Source of the DNA: Desulfomonile tiedjei
Lineage (GTDB): Bacteria; Desulfobacterota; Desulfomonilia; Desulfomonilales; Desulfomonilaceae
DNA: 64,000 bases
Assembly (NCBI GenBank): GCA_016212925.1
Contig: JACRDF010000025.1
Coordinates: 293,101-357,100, forward strand
Direction: 5' to 3'
Part shown: piece by piece, positions 43,828 through 52,480 of the stretch
How positions within the stretch are numbered: position 1 is the stretch's first letter
Layout: each line of letters begins with the position of its first letter
Translations under genes and position numbers: made by a program
Notes under the pieces: model-generated
The model's database searches: none
Told to the model about the DNA's origin: nothing
Seen by the model: the letters and a program-made list of their open reading frames with translations, nothing else

Positions 43828-44712
43828 TCAAACCCGCTCAATGGTAGGTTTCCCGAACATGCCATACGGCCGAATCATGAGGATTATCACCAAGACAACG
43901 AATGGAACAACTTCCTTGATCCCGCCGCCAAAAAACGCGTCAAGGTACACACCGGCGAAGTTCTCCAGTATTCCGATGATGAATCCGCCGAGAATGGCCC
44001 CTCCAATGCTGTCCAAGCCACCCAATATGATTACCGCCAGCACCTTGAGACCGATGTGTCCAAGGTGAATGCTTATCCCGCTTATGTTCCCGATGATAAT
44101 GCCGCCGACGGCCGCGGTTATGGCCGCGAAGATCCACGATAAAGCAAACACGCGCTTTACGCTGATCCCCATGGACAGAGCCGCTTGCTGATTGGCAGCG
44201 GTGGCACGCATGGCCAGGCCCGTTCGTGTGTATCGGAAAATCACTGTAAAAATTACCGTGCCGAGAATGGCGAAAATGAACCCCCAAAGCAGTCCCGAAG
44301 GGACGATCGCGAATCCCAGGAAAAGCGGTTGCGGTGGAAAAATTGGAGGGAATGAACGGTACTCAGGGGACCATATAATGTGAGTAAGCCCTTTGAGTAT
44401 GCTGGCAAGCCCAATGGTGACCATGATTACAGCGATAATGGGCTCGCCGATCAGCGGGCGCAGAATGACCCGTTCGATAACGAGTCCCAGCAAGCTAGCG
44501 AAAACGACAGTGACCAATAAGGCCACATAAAATGGCGCGGAAATTTGAGTCATGACACTCAGACACACAAACGCGCCAAGTGTCATGAATTCTCCCGTAG
44601 CAAGGTTGAGGATACTCGTGGCCTTGTAAATCAGGACGAATCCCAAGGCGATCAGACCATAGACCCCGCCCGCGGCAAGCCCGCTTACTATGATCTGAGG
44701 AATCATGTCCAT
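43828..44712 (-). CDS. livH: Branched-chain amino acid-type ABC transporter permease (set 2)
   Basis: 294 residues from the ATG at 44712, which follows GGAGG by 5 bases; ATG 44706 is also possible. LivH family: IPQIIVSGLAAGGVYGLIAL, ATSILNLATGEFMTLGAF, the loop GLAMRATAANQQAALSMGIS, and LAVIILGGLDSIGGAILGGF. First gene of the second LIV set (livH-livM-RAYT-livK-ligase-livG-livF on the minus strand). Confidence 0.94.
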   Translation of the reverse strand: MDMIPQIIVSGLAAGGVYGLIALGFVLIYKATSILNLATGEFMTLGAFVCLSVMTQISAPFYVALLVTVVFASLLGLVIERVILRPLIGEPIIAVIMVTIGLASILKGLTHIIWSPEYRSFPPIFPPQPLFLGFAIVPSGLLWGFIFAILGTVIFTVIFRYTRTGLAMRATAANQQAALSMGISVKRVFALSWIFAAITAAVGGIIIGNISGISIHLGHIGLKVLAVIILGGLDSIGGAILGGFIIGILENFAGVYLDAFFGGGIKEVVPFVVLVIILMIRPYGMFGKPTIERV

Positions 44713-44935
44713 CTCATCCTCCGTACACAACAGTGGTGGAGCGACGATTCTAATTCATGCCTGTTTCTTGATTATTGGAGAAAAAGACCGGTGTTAGCCG
44801 TTGTTCAAAGGGTGTTTGTTCTACGCCAATGTTGGCGAACCACTAACAATTGAGAGAGCATACAGTAACTAAAGGCGGAATTCAACTGTATTTCGATGCT
44901 CATGCGGGAGCATTCGGTTCTGTGGGGGGAATGGT

Positions 44936-44976
44936 CTTGTGGGGCAGTCCCGCGAGCCGCGGGACTGCCCCACAAG
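44936..44976. repeat. Perfect 19-bp hairpin after the radical SAM gene
   Basis: Arms CTTGTGGGGCAGTCCCGCG and its exact complement around AGC. It starts 17 bp beyond the stop of the minus-strand radical SAM gene. It could help end transcription, but no T-run follows. Confidence 0.75.
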
Positions 44977-44992
44977 AACCGGAGGTCCGTGT

Positions 44993-46375
44993 CTAAATCT
45001 GCGGGTAATTCTTGGTCTGTGCCGTTCGCTTCCGATAAGCTTCGAGTCTGCGCTCGTACATGGACCAAAGGTGCTTGTAAGCTCCCGGAATCGCTCCCTT
45101 GGCCTGGAACCCCGCCATGATTTCCGTAGAAATTTTGGATTTCTCAGGGGAAGACAAATCGGGCTTCACTTTCTGGAATTCCCGCACCTCGGGATACATC
45201 ACCATGGGAATGCAGCCTGTCGCAGGTTTGGGGAAAGCCTTGCAAGCTCGTTTGTATATTTCCAAGAAATCCTCATCTTGTATGTTGCCAAAAGAAATCT
45301 CGGTGGCTTCGCAAGGCTGGACTTCTCCGGTTGAGGTGACGAACAGGTATTCAAAGCGGCATTGGCAGCCAAGCGCAGGATCTTTTTCAAGCCATGTGGA
45401 AAGTCCGCTCAAAGGCGGGTAATTCCGATAAGCCGGGTCTCTGTGCAGGTCCTTCTGAAGCTGTTCAAGTATCGGGCTATGCGGTATGACCCCGCGACAC
45501 GCCCGTCCTGTAGGCTTCACTTCCATTACCCTGATCTCCGCGACGCCCAGATCTTTGGCGAGGTCATAGTATTTCTTGAAATTCTCAGTCTCCAAGAAAT
45601 CGGGCGGCGGCACTAGTGACAGACATGTGTAAACACCAGCCTGCTTGAAAGATTCCACGGCCCGGCAGGCATTGTCGAACGCCTCAGGATGTCCTCTCAT
45701 CCGGTTGTGAACCGAGGGTTCGTAATGATCCAGGCTCACCCACGCGCCGAAAAGCCCGTTCTGTTTAAGCTCCAGCGCCTTTTCCGGGGTGACGCCGTAC
45801 CCTGTGGTGAACATCCACAAGCAGGTCGTATCGCTGACGTGCTTAACCAGCCGGAGGAACCGATCGTACCGGAACATCGGCTCCCCGCCGTGCAGGATGA
45901 TCGTAGGCACTCCGAGTCCTTCAAGCTGCTTTATGGTTTTCTTGAGCAGTTCTTCATCGAGGTCGTTTTCGGTGTTCTTGCGAGCGTTGGTAGAGCAGAA
46001 AGCGCACGAGTAAGGGCAGCAGTTCGTGGTGGACATGGAAACAATCCCGGAGGGAAGTTCAGTCAAGTCCAGGTTGTTGATGTAATTGGTGATTCGCTTA
46101 TCAAACGCACGTGATGGAACAGGCGGGAAATTGCCGTCCAGGATAATTTGGTTGTTGAACCGCACCATGCGCCTATATCTGAGCACCGTAGTTTGCAGGA
46201 ATGATAACTTGACGAAATTGAACAGGGCGTCTACCGGGCTCACGCCTTTAGATCTGCGGATCGCCCTATTCTCGGGTTTGAGCATCAGATTGAGCGCTCG
46301 GAAAAAGAGCTTTGCGTAAGGCGCCAAGACACCCGCGCCCTTAATGTTTCTGAACTTAATTGGAGAAGATTCCAT
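44993..46375 (-). CDS. Radical SAM protein with SPASM-like C-terminus
   Basis: 460 residues; GAGGAGC precedes the ATG. A helical N-terminal region of about 105 residues leads to the 4Fe-4S motif CxxxCxxC (Cys120, Cys124, Cys127 in CPYSCAFC), the GGEP motif (ILHGGEPMFRYDRF), and the rest of a partial TIM barrel (GAWVSLDHYEP, VYTCLSLVPPP). The C-terminal region has more cysteines (GCQCRFEYLF, STGEVQPCEA, PATGCIP) like the auxiliary-cluster domain of SPASM/twitch enzymes. Substrate unknown; no peptide precursor or partner enzyme is adjacent. Possible roles are peptide or lipid/cofactor modification. Confidence 0.88.
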   Translation of the reverse strand: MESSPIKFRNIKGAGVLAPYAKLFFRALNLMLKPENRAIRRSKGVSPVDALFNFVKLSFLQTTVLRYRRMVRFNNQIILDGNFPPVPSRAFDKRITNYINNLDLTELPSGIVSMSTTNCCPYSCAFCSTNARKNTENDLDEELLKKTIKQLEGLGVPTIILHGGEPMFRYDRFLRLVKHVSDTTCLWMFTTGYGVTPEKALELKQNGLFGAWVSLDHYEPSVHNRMRGHPEAFDNACRAVESFKQAGVYTCLSLVPPPDFLETENFKKYYDLAKDLGVAEIRVMEVKPTGRACRGVIPHSPILEQLQKDLHRDPAYRNYPPLSGLSTWLEKDPALGCQCRFEYLFVTSTGEVQPCEATEISFGNIQDEDFLEIYKRACKAFPKPATGCIPMVMYPEVREFQKVKPDLSSPEKSKISTEIMAGFQAKGAIPGAYKHLWSMYERRLEAYRKRTAQTKNYPQI

Positions 46376-46469
46376 AGATTTAGCTCCTCAATTGGCAATT
46401 CCAGAGTGCCGTCCTCAAGTTTAACCAGGTTACCATTCCAATAACGGGATTGTCAAAGGCCCGCCAAGT

Positions 46470-46830
46470 GGTACGGTGGGACAGGCGTCTCGCCTGTTTG
46501 TTGAGGTAACGAAAGATGCCGGTACCACCCGCTGGTCGCGAAGCGACAGGAGGGCTTTTGGGTGAAACAATCCTTGTAGGGGCGCACGGCCGTGCGCCCC
46601 TACAACAAGAATTGGTTCCGCTAGGTGGCCCGGAGGCCACTGCCTCCAGGTTCCGAAGGAACAAGAGGCCTGAACCTGTGGTATTGCAATGGATTCATTG
46701 ATTAAAATAGCAGGTTCAAGAATTTGTTCGGCCACCGGACCTCCTGTCGCTTCGCGACCCGGACGTAGTAACGTCCGGGCTACCCGTCGCGTAACACGAT
46801 TCCGTCGTATTCATTGGTTTTGAGACAGCC
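46470..46830. repeat. Dense palindromic repeat region
   Basis: GGTGGGACAGGCGTCTCGCC, GGTCGCGAAGCGACAGGAGG, GTAGGGGCGCACGGCCGTGC with GCCCCTAC, TGGCCCGGAGGCCACTGCCT, GGTTCCGAAGGAACAAGAGG, and CCGGACGTAGTAACGTCCGG in succession, ending with GGTTTTGAGACAGCCTCC (a terminus of the element at 28795). No gene in 46376-47023. Confidence 0.75.
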
Positions 46831-46888
46831 TCCTCGAAGCGCGCCGTACAGATGAATTCACATCGCTGCAACAAGCTTCTATACTGTG

Positions 46889-46993
46889 CTTGTTGTTGGG
46901 CTTCCGCTCCAGCGGAAGCCCAACAACAAGCCATATAGAGTTTTTTGGGAGGGGTCCGGGGAACCCCTTTTTACACAAAAAAGGGTTCCCCGG
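46889..46993 (-). repeat. 3'-flanking composite repeat, copy 10
   Basis: Core hairpin 46956-46993 (CCGGGGAACCCCTTTTT and complement), 31 bp beyond the VWA gene stop. Then the spacer (plus strand CATATAGAGTTTTTTGGGAG) and a perfect palindrome at 46889-46930 with 20-base arms (CTTGTTGTTGGGCTTCCGCT). Confidence 0.88.
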
Positions 46994-47023
46994 AAACTTT
47001 TCTTCCCTTCTTCTTCTCTCCCC

Positions 47024-48205
47024 TCACAAAATGCCTCTGAGGGTGCCGGCGAGTCTTTCCAGGCCCGCTATGTTATGTCCCGGGATGAAAGAGTCGATAT
47101 ACGGCAGAGCGGCTTGCATGCCTCGGCAGGTTGGCTCGTAAGAAGGACCGCCGAGCAGCGGGTTAATCCAAAGTATTCGATACACTCGTCGATGAATACG
47201 CGCCATTTGGCTTTCCAGCAGAGCGATGTCCCCTCGGTCCCATCCATCGGAATGTATGAGCAGCACAGTGGACGACCCGAGCATCCCTCCGCCTCGAAAG
47301 GCATTGAATTCGTGCAGACAAGACCCGATGCGAGTGCCGCCGGACCAGTCTTTGACAATGTCCGAGACCTCTTGCAGCGCGGCGGCAAAAGGCAGCCGCG
47401 AAAGGAAAGGCGTGATCCGGTGCAACCGAGTCGCAAAGACAAAGGTCTCCACACGAGACGGAACCTGCTGGATTTCTTTTATGAAACGGAGCATGAATCT
47501 GAGGTATGGATTCATTGAGCCGCTCACGTCACAAAGGAAAACCAGCCTCCTGATCCGGCGCCGCGGCTTGAGGCGAGGCAATTCTACAATTTCACCGCCG
47601 TATCGCACATTCCGGCGCATCAGCTTTCTGAAATCAAGAGAAGTCCCATATGGAACAGCCCGTTTCCTGACACCAACCCGCCGGAATAGAGGCGCAAGGA
47701 TCTCGCGTATGATGCGTGCCATCCTTTCGTCATACCCCGCTGGAACGTCTTTGAAGTCGTGCTCTCTGAGGATTTCACGAGGGGAATACATCACGTGGGC
47801 CTGAGCACCCCAGGCTTCCTGCTCTTGAGAGGCCGACAGCACGGCCTCCGCTGGAAATGGCCCTTCCTCGGAGGTCTCTCCGTCAGGTGGGGAATCATCA
47901 CCTCCGAGTTCCGAATTCGCGAGGTCTTGTTCAGCCTTTCCCGCCATGCCTTGAATCCAGAACTCGTTGAAGAGCCGTTCAAAGGCTGCGGATTCCTCGA
48001 TTCTGGTCATAAAGGTGGCTTTCAGCGCGGTTTTGAACGCCTGAAGATCTCCCGGCCCCACGCGTAAAATCCCCTCCAGAGCATCCATTACCGAAGGAGT
48101 CGACACGGCGAACCCGGCCTCTTTCAGCATTCGGCCGAAAGAAATCACAGCACCTGCCAGCGAGGATTCAGGAATGGTCTCCGATGACACGCCATTAAGT
48201 TTCAT
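47024..48205 (-). CDS. VWA-domain (CoxE-like) protein
   Basis: 393 residues from the ATG at 48205; a TTG at 48217 is the alternative. The N-terminal half is helical with an acidic patch (DDSPPDGETSEEGPF). The C-terminal half is a von Willebrand A domain with the MIDAS motif DVSGSMNPYL (Asp226 from this start) and IHSDGWDRGD, matching CoxE-like proteins. These work with a MoxR-type AAA+ ATPase to insert metals or mature enzymes. The ATPase gene is directly upstream, 37 bp away, on the same strand. No obvious client enzyme is adjacent. Confidence 0.88.
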   Translation of the reverse strand: MKLNGVSSETIPESSLAGAVISFGRMLKEAGFAVSTPSVMDALEGILRVGPGDLQAFKTALKATFMTRIEESAAFERLFNEFWIQGMAGKAEQDLANSELGGDDSPPDGETSEEGPFPAEAVLSASQEQEAWGAQAHVMYSPREILREHDFKDVPAGYDERMARIIREILAPLFRRVGVRKRAVPYGTSLDFRKLMRRNVRYGGEIVELPRLKPRRRIRRLVFLCDVSGSMNPYLRFMLRFIKEIQQVPSRVETFVFATRLHRITPFLSRLPFAAALQEVSDIVKDWSGGTRIGSCLHEFNAFRGGGMLGSSTVLLIHSDGWDRGDIALLESQMARIHRRVYRILWINPLLGGPSYEPTCRGMQAALPYIDSFIPGHNIAGLERLAGTLRGIL

Positions 48206-48242
48206 TGTGGTAATCAAGTTTGGCGGCGCTACCTTGGCAGAA

Positions 48243-49151
48243 TCAGCACATCTTTTCCATGACGTCCATCAAAAGGGCGTCCCGGAAATCCGCGCGTTGC
48301 CAGAGGTCCTGAAAACGCACCATATCTTCTCTATATTTCAGGATGCAGCCGAGGGTATCTTCCACGGTCTTCTCATCCAGGTATTGCTTCTCCAGTGCGA
48401 GCAGTGCTGACGCCCAATCGAGGGTCTCGGCCACACCGGGCCTTTTTACAAGGTCTTCCTCCCGTAGTCGCTTCATGAACAGGGCCACCTGCCGGGCAAG
48501 ATCTTCGGAAATACCCGCAATGCGAGCGGCTATGATTTCTCTTTCCTTTTCCAGGGTAGGGTAGTCTATCCAATGATACAGGCATCGGCGCTTTAGAGCG
48601 TCGTGAATGTCACGGGTCCGATTCGAGGTCAGTATGACCATTGGACGGCGCACGGCCTTGAGCGTTCCGATCTCGGGTATCGAGATCTGGAAATCGGACA
48701 GGACTTCGAGGAGCAAAGCTTCGAACTCCTCGTCAGACCGATCTATCTCGTCGATCAACAGCACCGGCTCCCTTTCACGTGCAGAAAGGATAGCTTCGAG
48801 GAGGGGCCGCTTGATGAGGAACTCCTCGGTGAAGATCGTGCGGCCGATCAATTCGCGCTCTGTTCCGCATTCTTCTCCAAGTTTGATCGCGAGTATCTGT
48901 CGAGGATAATTCCATTCGTATAGTGCGTGATTCGCGTCAAGGCCTTCGTAACACTGCAAGCGGATAAGATTCGTGTTTAACGCTTTGGCCATGACCGCAG
49001 CGGTTTCGGTCTTGCCGACACCCGGTTCCCCTTCGAGGAAGAGGGGCTTCTTCAGAGACCACGCAAGATAAAGCACCGTCGCGAGCGAGCGATCCGGGAT
49101 GTACTTTTCTCTCAGCAGGCTCTTTTCAACAGATTCTATAGAATCGAACAT
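48243..49151 (-). CDS. MoxR-family AAA+ ATPase (CoxD-like)
   Basis: 302 residues. Walker A LEGEPGVGKTETA, Walker B VLLIDEIDRSD, sensor 1 VILTSNRTRDIHDALKRRCL, and the arginine-finger/sensor 2 region typical of MoxR. MoxR ATPases act as chaperones with VWA partners. Forms a two-gene unit with the VWA gene. The nearest functional analogue is CoxD/CoxE of CO dehydrogenase maturation, but no molybdenum hydroxylase gene is in the window, so the client is unknown. Confidence 0.92.
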   Translation of the reverse strand: MFDSIESVEKSLLREKYIPDRSLATVLYLAWSLKKPLFLEGEPGVGKTETAAVMAKALNTNLIRLQCYEGLDANHALYEWNYPRQILAIKLGEECGTERELIGRTIFTEEFLIKRPLLEAILSAREREPVLLIDEIDRSDEEFEALLLEVLSDFQISIPEIGTLKAVRRPMVILTSNRTRDIHDALKRRCLYHWIDYPTLEKEREIIAARIAGISEDLARQVALFMKRLREEDLVKRPGVAETLDWASALLALEKQYLDEKTVEDTLGCILKYREDMVRFQDLWQRADFRDALLMDVMEKMC

Positions 49152-49174
49152 TCAATTCTTCCAAATGTATTCTG

Positions 49175-49651
49175 TCTCGTTCCCAGGCCTCAGCCTGGGA
49201 ATGCTTGTCGTCCGGGTTCCCTGCCCGGACAGCGTCAGAAAAAGCTGTCAACCGACCTAAATGCCCCTTGAGGTAACCATTCAGTCTTGCGGAGGTAGAA
49301 GGGATTCTGAGCCCTGAAGGGGCGTACCAATGGTAGCCACGGGTGTAACCCGTGGACCGGAAGTACTGCTACAGCCCTGAATCACCGACCCTGGAGGGGT
49401 CGACCAATCCCGAAGTCCAACTCACATTCATGGTCGACCCCTTCAGGGTCGGTGATCCAAATGATTGTGTGGACCATTGTCCACGGGCTTACGCCCGTGG
49501 CTACTGTTGGGCTGCCCCTTCGGGGCATGGGAGACGCTCCCGCACGTAAGTGAATGATTACCCCTTGAGAAAAGGTGGACTTGACACCTCTTAACTCCTG
49601 GAGGAGGCGGAGCCTCTCGGTATGCGTTCCCAGGCTGGAGCCTGGGAACGA
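49175..49651. repeat. Palindromic repeat region downstream of the nucleotidyltransferase
   Basis: TTCCCAGGCCTCAGCCTGGG, CCGGGTTCCCTGCCCGG, then a large imperfect palindrome: GACCCTGGAGGGGTCGACC paired with GGTCGACCCCTTCAGGGTC, and TAGCCACGGGTGTAACCCGT with ACGGGCTTACGCCCGTGGCT. It ends with GAGGAGGCGGAGCCTCTCGG and TTCCCAGGCTGGAGCCTGGG, the unit that truncates the HepT-like gene. No intact gene in 49152-49651. Confidence 0.75.
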
Positions 49652-49753
49652 GAGATAATCTTCGACGGTCAGGCCTTCAACGGCTCGGGCAACGCCCCGC
49701 GCATGCTGCAGCATGTCGAGAAGATACCCCGCATCATGCTCATCAGGCTGCAC
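49652..49753 (-). pseudogene. HepT-like (HEPN) toxin fragment, truncated by a palindromic repeat
   Basis: The first 34 codons (GTG start overlapping the nucleotidyltransferase stop by 11 bp) read HDAGYLLDMLQHARGVARAV and EGLTVEDYL, matching the first helices of HepT/DUF86 HEPN proteins. The frame then runs into the CCAGGC-type palindrome and continues only through repeat DNA. The RNase motif (RxxxxH) and C-terminal half are absent, so no functional HepT can be made here. Confidence 0.65.
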
Positions 49754-50048
49754 AGATCACCTCCGCGGTTCGAAGGATTTCCTTGCGGCGGATAGGATTC
49801 TTGAGCCCTTTCTTGGCGACCAAGTCCACATTTCGTCCGAAGATGTCTTTCAGCTCGTCGATCATATCCAACCAGTCGTAGAGCGTAAGGCCGTGCCCGG
49901 GCTGCAACTCCACCAGAACATCCACGTCGCTGTCGGGACGAAAGTCCCCGCGAAGGACAGACCCGAACAACGATAACTCCTTGACCCTCCACTTTTTGCA
50001 GAAGGCCTCTATACGGTCCTTGGGGATATAGACTTGGGGCTTGGTCAT
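49743..50048 (-). CDS. MntA-like nucleotidyltransferase (antitoxin type)
   Basis: A minimal Pol-beta-fold nucleotidyltransferase of 101 residues. Motif LFGSVLRGDFRPDSDVDVLV contains the GS and DxD residues needed for catalysis. Relatives pair with HepT (HEPN RNase toxin) and inactivate it by AMPylation. Gene order and overlap fit a MntA-HepT pair, but the downstream HepT frame is cut short, leaving an orphan antitoxin. GGAG lies about 10 bases before the ATG. Confidence 0.85.
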   Translation of the reverse strand: MTKPQVYIPKDRIEAFCKKWRVKELSLFGSVLRGDFRPDSDVDVLVELQPGHGLTLYDWLDMIDELKDIFGRNVDLVAKKGLKNPIRRKEILRTAEVICAA

Positions 50049-50143
50049 TTGGCTGCACTCCCGAATTCAGACCGCACAGGGCCGGGTATTTGTCAAGGAA
50101 GCAATCCCTATGGGGATTTTTGACCCTCGTCGACTTCCCGCGG

Positions 50144-51358
50144 TCAACGACTCTTTACCGATGCGACCCTAGCGTCTTGCTCTTCGTTCACGGCACTCAT
50201 CGACGCGGCCATCACGGCTACCGCTTTGTTAAGGTCCTGAGCGGTATGCTCGCTCATGAGAGTGAATCTGAGCCGAGCAGCGCCTTCTGGCACCGTGGGA
50301 TACCGAATTCCATGAGCGAAGATGCCGACTGACAAACAGGCCGCGCTAACTTCCATGGTGCGCCGAGAATCGCCGATTACTATTGGTACGATATGGCTCG
50401 CCTCGGCGGAAAATCCCAGTTCGCGTTCCAGCAGGCCCTGAAACAGAATCGTGTTCTCTTTCAGGCTTTTTCTTCTCCGGTTTCCTTCTTGCGAGGCCAC
50501 TATCTTCAGAGCGGCAAGCGAAGCCCCAATGACGCCCGGAGGCCCAGCAGTGGTATATATGAGGGATCGAGCCCTGTTTATTACAAGGTCCACCAGGCCG
50601 CGGCTCCCCGCGACGTACGCTCCTGCCGAGCCCACAGCCTTGCCCAATGTCCCCATTTGTATCTCGGGGACCACGCCGACCTCAGCGGCCAATCCTTTTC
50701 CCTGAGGCCCCAGGACACCGGTGGCATGGGCCTCATCAACCATGAGGACAGCCCCCCAACGCTTGCACAGATCGTCAATTTGTCGGAGCGGGGCTCGGTC
50801 GCCGTCCATGGAAAATACGGATTCAGTCACAACCAGCTTACGTCGAAAACCATTCAGCTTGAGGAATTGCTCGACCCGGTCAACGTCAAGATGAGGATAG
50901 ATCATGACTTTGGCTCGAGAGAGCCGGCAGCCGTCTATGATGCTCGCATGGTTGTACTGATCCGAAATGATCAGGTCCTCCTTATCCGCTAAGGCAGAGA
51001 GGATTCCCACATTTGCCTGGTAACCGCTCCCGAAAACCACAGCTGCTTCGGTTCCTTTCCAAGCAGCGATAAAGGTCTCGAGTTCCAGGTGCAGTTCGGT
51101 GTTGCCCGCTATCAACCGCGACGCGGTTGCCCCCGCTCCATAGTGTTCGACCGACGCCTTCGCGGCCCGAACCACCTCCGGGTGGCCGGCAAGTCCCAGA
51201 TAGTTGTTGCCTGAGAAATTCACGACATCTTTGCCATTGACCGTTATAACGCGACCCGGCAATCCCGCGACTGAAGGCATGGTTCGGTAAAGGCCCTGAA
51301 ATCTTAGTTTCTCGATTTCCGGGCCCCAATGATTTTTCGCCGTCTTGTTCATCTCCAT
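50144..51358 (-). CDS. bioF: 8-amino-7-oxononanoate synthase-like PLP enzyme (alpha-oxoamine synthase)
   Basis: 404 residues; the ATG at 51358 is decided by GGGAGA 4-9 bases upstream, and the longer frame has no family similarity. Fold-type I alpha-oxoamine synthase: [67 protein letters not shown], and the PLP lysine in [13 protein letters not shown] (Lys240). BioF condenses pimeloyl thioester with alanine; the related Kbl uses acetyl-CoA and glycine. No other bio genes are adjacent, so BioF is favoured by sequence but Kbl or a lipid-type synthase is possible. Divergent from the MBL-fold gene. Confidence 0.82.
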   Translation of the reverse strand: MEMNKTAKNHWGPEIEKLRFQGLYRTMPSVAGLPGRVITVNGKDVVNFSGNNYLGLAGHPEVVRAAKASVEHYGAGATASRLIAGNTELHLELETFIAAWKGTEAAVVFGSGYQANVGILSALADKEDLIISDQYNHASIIDGCRLSRAKVMIYPHLDVDRVEQFLKLNGFRRKLVVTESVFSMDGDRAPLRQIDDLCKRWGAVLMVDEAHATGVLGPQGKGLAAEVGVVPEIQMGTLGKAVGSAGAYVAGSRGLVDLVINRARSLIYTTAGPPGVIGASLAALKIVASQEGNRRRKSLKENTILFQGLLERELGFSAEASHIVPIVIGDSRRTMEVSAACLSVGIFAHGIRYPTVPEGAARLRFTLMSEHTAQDLNKAVAVMAASMSAVNEEQDARVASVKSR

Positions 51359-51485
51359 CGCTTCTCCCAGTCTGACTAAGGCCCTAGCAGGAGAGCCCTG
51401 AATACAATTTTTGATGACGCATACGGAGTTACCTGCTAGATAAACATAACCTGATGATGACTGGGGACTGTTCCAAGAGAATACC

Positions 51486-52331
51486 ATGAAAATTACTTTT
51501 TGGGGCACAAGAGGTTCAATTGCCGCTCCGGGTCGAGACACGGTGATATATGGCGGCAACACCACATGTATTGAGATTGCACTTTCTTCCGGGCGAACGG
51601 TAGTAATTGATGCGGGGACAGGCATCAGGAGCCTCGGAGATTCCTTGTTGCAGCGTGACAATCCCGTGAACATGCACCTGTTGATAACTCACATTCACTG
51701 GGATCATGTCATGGGCTTTCCCTTTTTTGGGCCCCTTTTCCGAGAAAACAGCCACATAGTGGTGGATGGGTTCGGCAGAGGCATGGAGGGTCTTAAACGA
51801 GTCTTCAGCTCCAATTATGTCGACGGAACATGGCCCGTCAGATTTGAAGATCTCAGAGCGCGAATAGAACATACCCAACAGTTTCGGCGGGATCATTTCG
51901 AACTTGACGACACTCTTATCCGCTCGCACAAGTTGCAGCATCCGCAGGGAGGCATGGGCTTCAGCTTCAAGGAACAGACCGGCATGTTTATCTTTCTCAC
52001 GGACAACGAGCTGCTGGAGCACGCGTGGGCTGGAACGGGCTTCAAGGACTTCGTAGTGTTTTGCAGCGAAGCGGATGTCCTGGTCCATGATTGCCAGTAT
52101 GTCCCCGAGGAGATGAAAATCAAGACGGGTTGGGGCCATTCGGACGTAGCCTCGGTCGCGCGGCTGGCATTGGAGGCCGGGGTGAAGAAGCTGCTTCTTT
52201 TCCACCACGATCCCTGGCGGACCGATGAGGCGGTATCCGCAATGGTAGCACGTTGCCGCGAAATCCTGCGCCGGGCCGGTTCAAATTGCGTGGTCGAAGC
52301 CGCTCGGGAAGGCACATCCTTTTCCGTCTGA
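51486..52331 (+). CDS. Metallo-beta-lactamase-fold hydrolase
   Basis: 281 residues. Starts MKITFWGTRGSIAAPG, typical of the RNase Z/PhnP-like phosphodiesterase branch of the MBL superfamily. Metal motif THIHWDHVMGFPFF (His69, His71, Asp73, His74), later FLTDNE, LVHDCQY with Asp, GHSDVASVARLALE and LLLFHHDPWRTDE with metal-ligand His. Predicted cytoplasmic hydrolase of a phosphodiester or cyclic nucleotide. Substrate unknown. Confidence 0.87.
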   Translation: MKITFWGTRGSIAAPGRDTVIYGGNTTCIEIALSSGRTVVIDAGTGIRSLGDSLLQRDNPVNMHLLITHIHWDHVMGFPFFGPLFRENSHIVVDGFGRGMEGLKRVFSSNYVDGTWPVRFEDLRARIEHTQQFRRDHFELDDTLIRSHKLQHPQGGMGFSFKEQTGMFIFLTDNELLEHAWAGTGFKDFVVFCSEADVLVHDCQYVPEEMKIKTGWGHSDVASVARLALEAGVKKLLLFHHDPWRTDEAVSAMVARCREILRRAGSNCVVEAAREGTSFSV

Positions 52332-52420
52332 TCTTAATAATACCGTGAGGGGCCAACCGGTCCGGAAGAAACCTTATGTTGACACAAAGCGGCTCCTGTG
52401 GCCATTAATGAATGAACTTC

Positions 52421-52448
52421 TTGATTTTTATTAGAATTTCGGTATAAT
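52421..52448 (+). promoter_or_regulatory. Promoter of the Lys-rich secreted protein gene
   Basis: TTGATT at 52421, a 16-base spacer, and a perfect TATAAT at 52443. AGGAG lies 7-11 bases before the ATG at 52481. A well-formed promoter with a strong ribosome site. Confidence 0.65.
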
Positions 52449-52480
52449 CTGCCTACCCCATTATAACCAGGAGAAAAGAG

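Noticed and set aside
49382..49651. C-terminal extension of the HepT-like frame
   Set aside because: It translates palindromic repeats and has no HEPN sequence; treated as read-through of an insertion.
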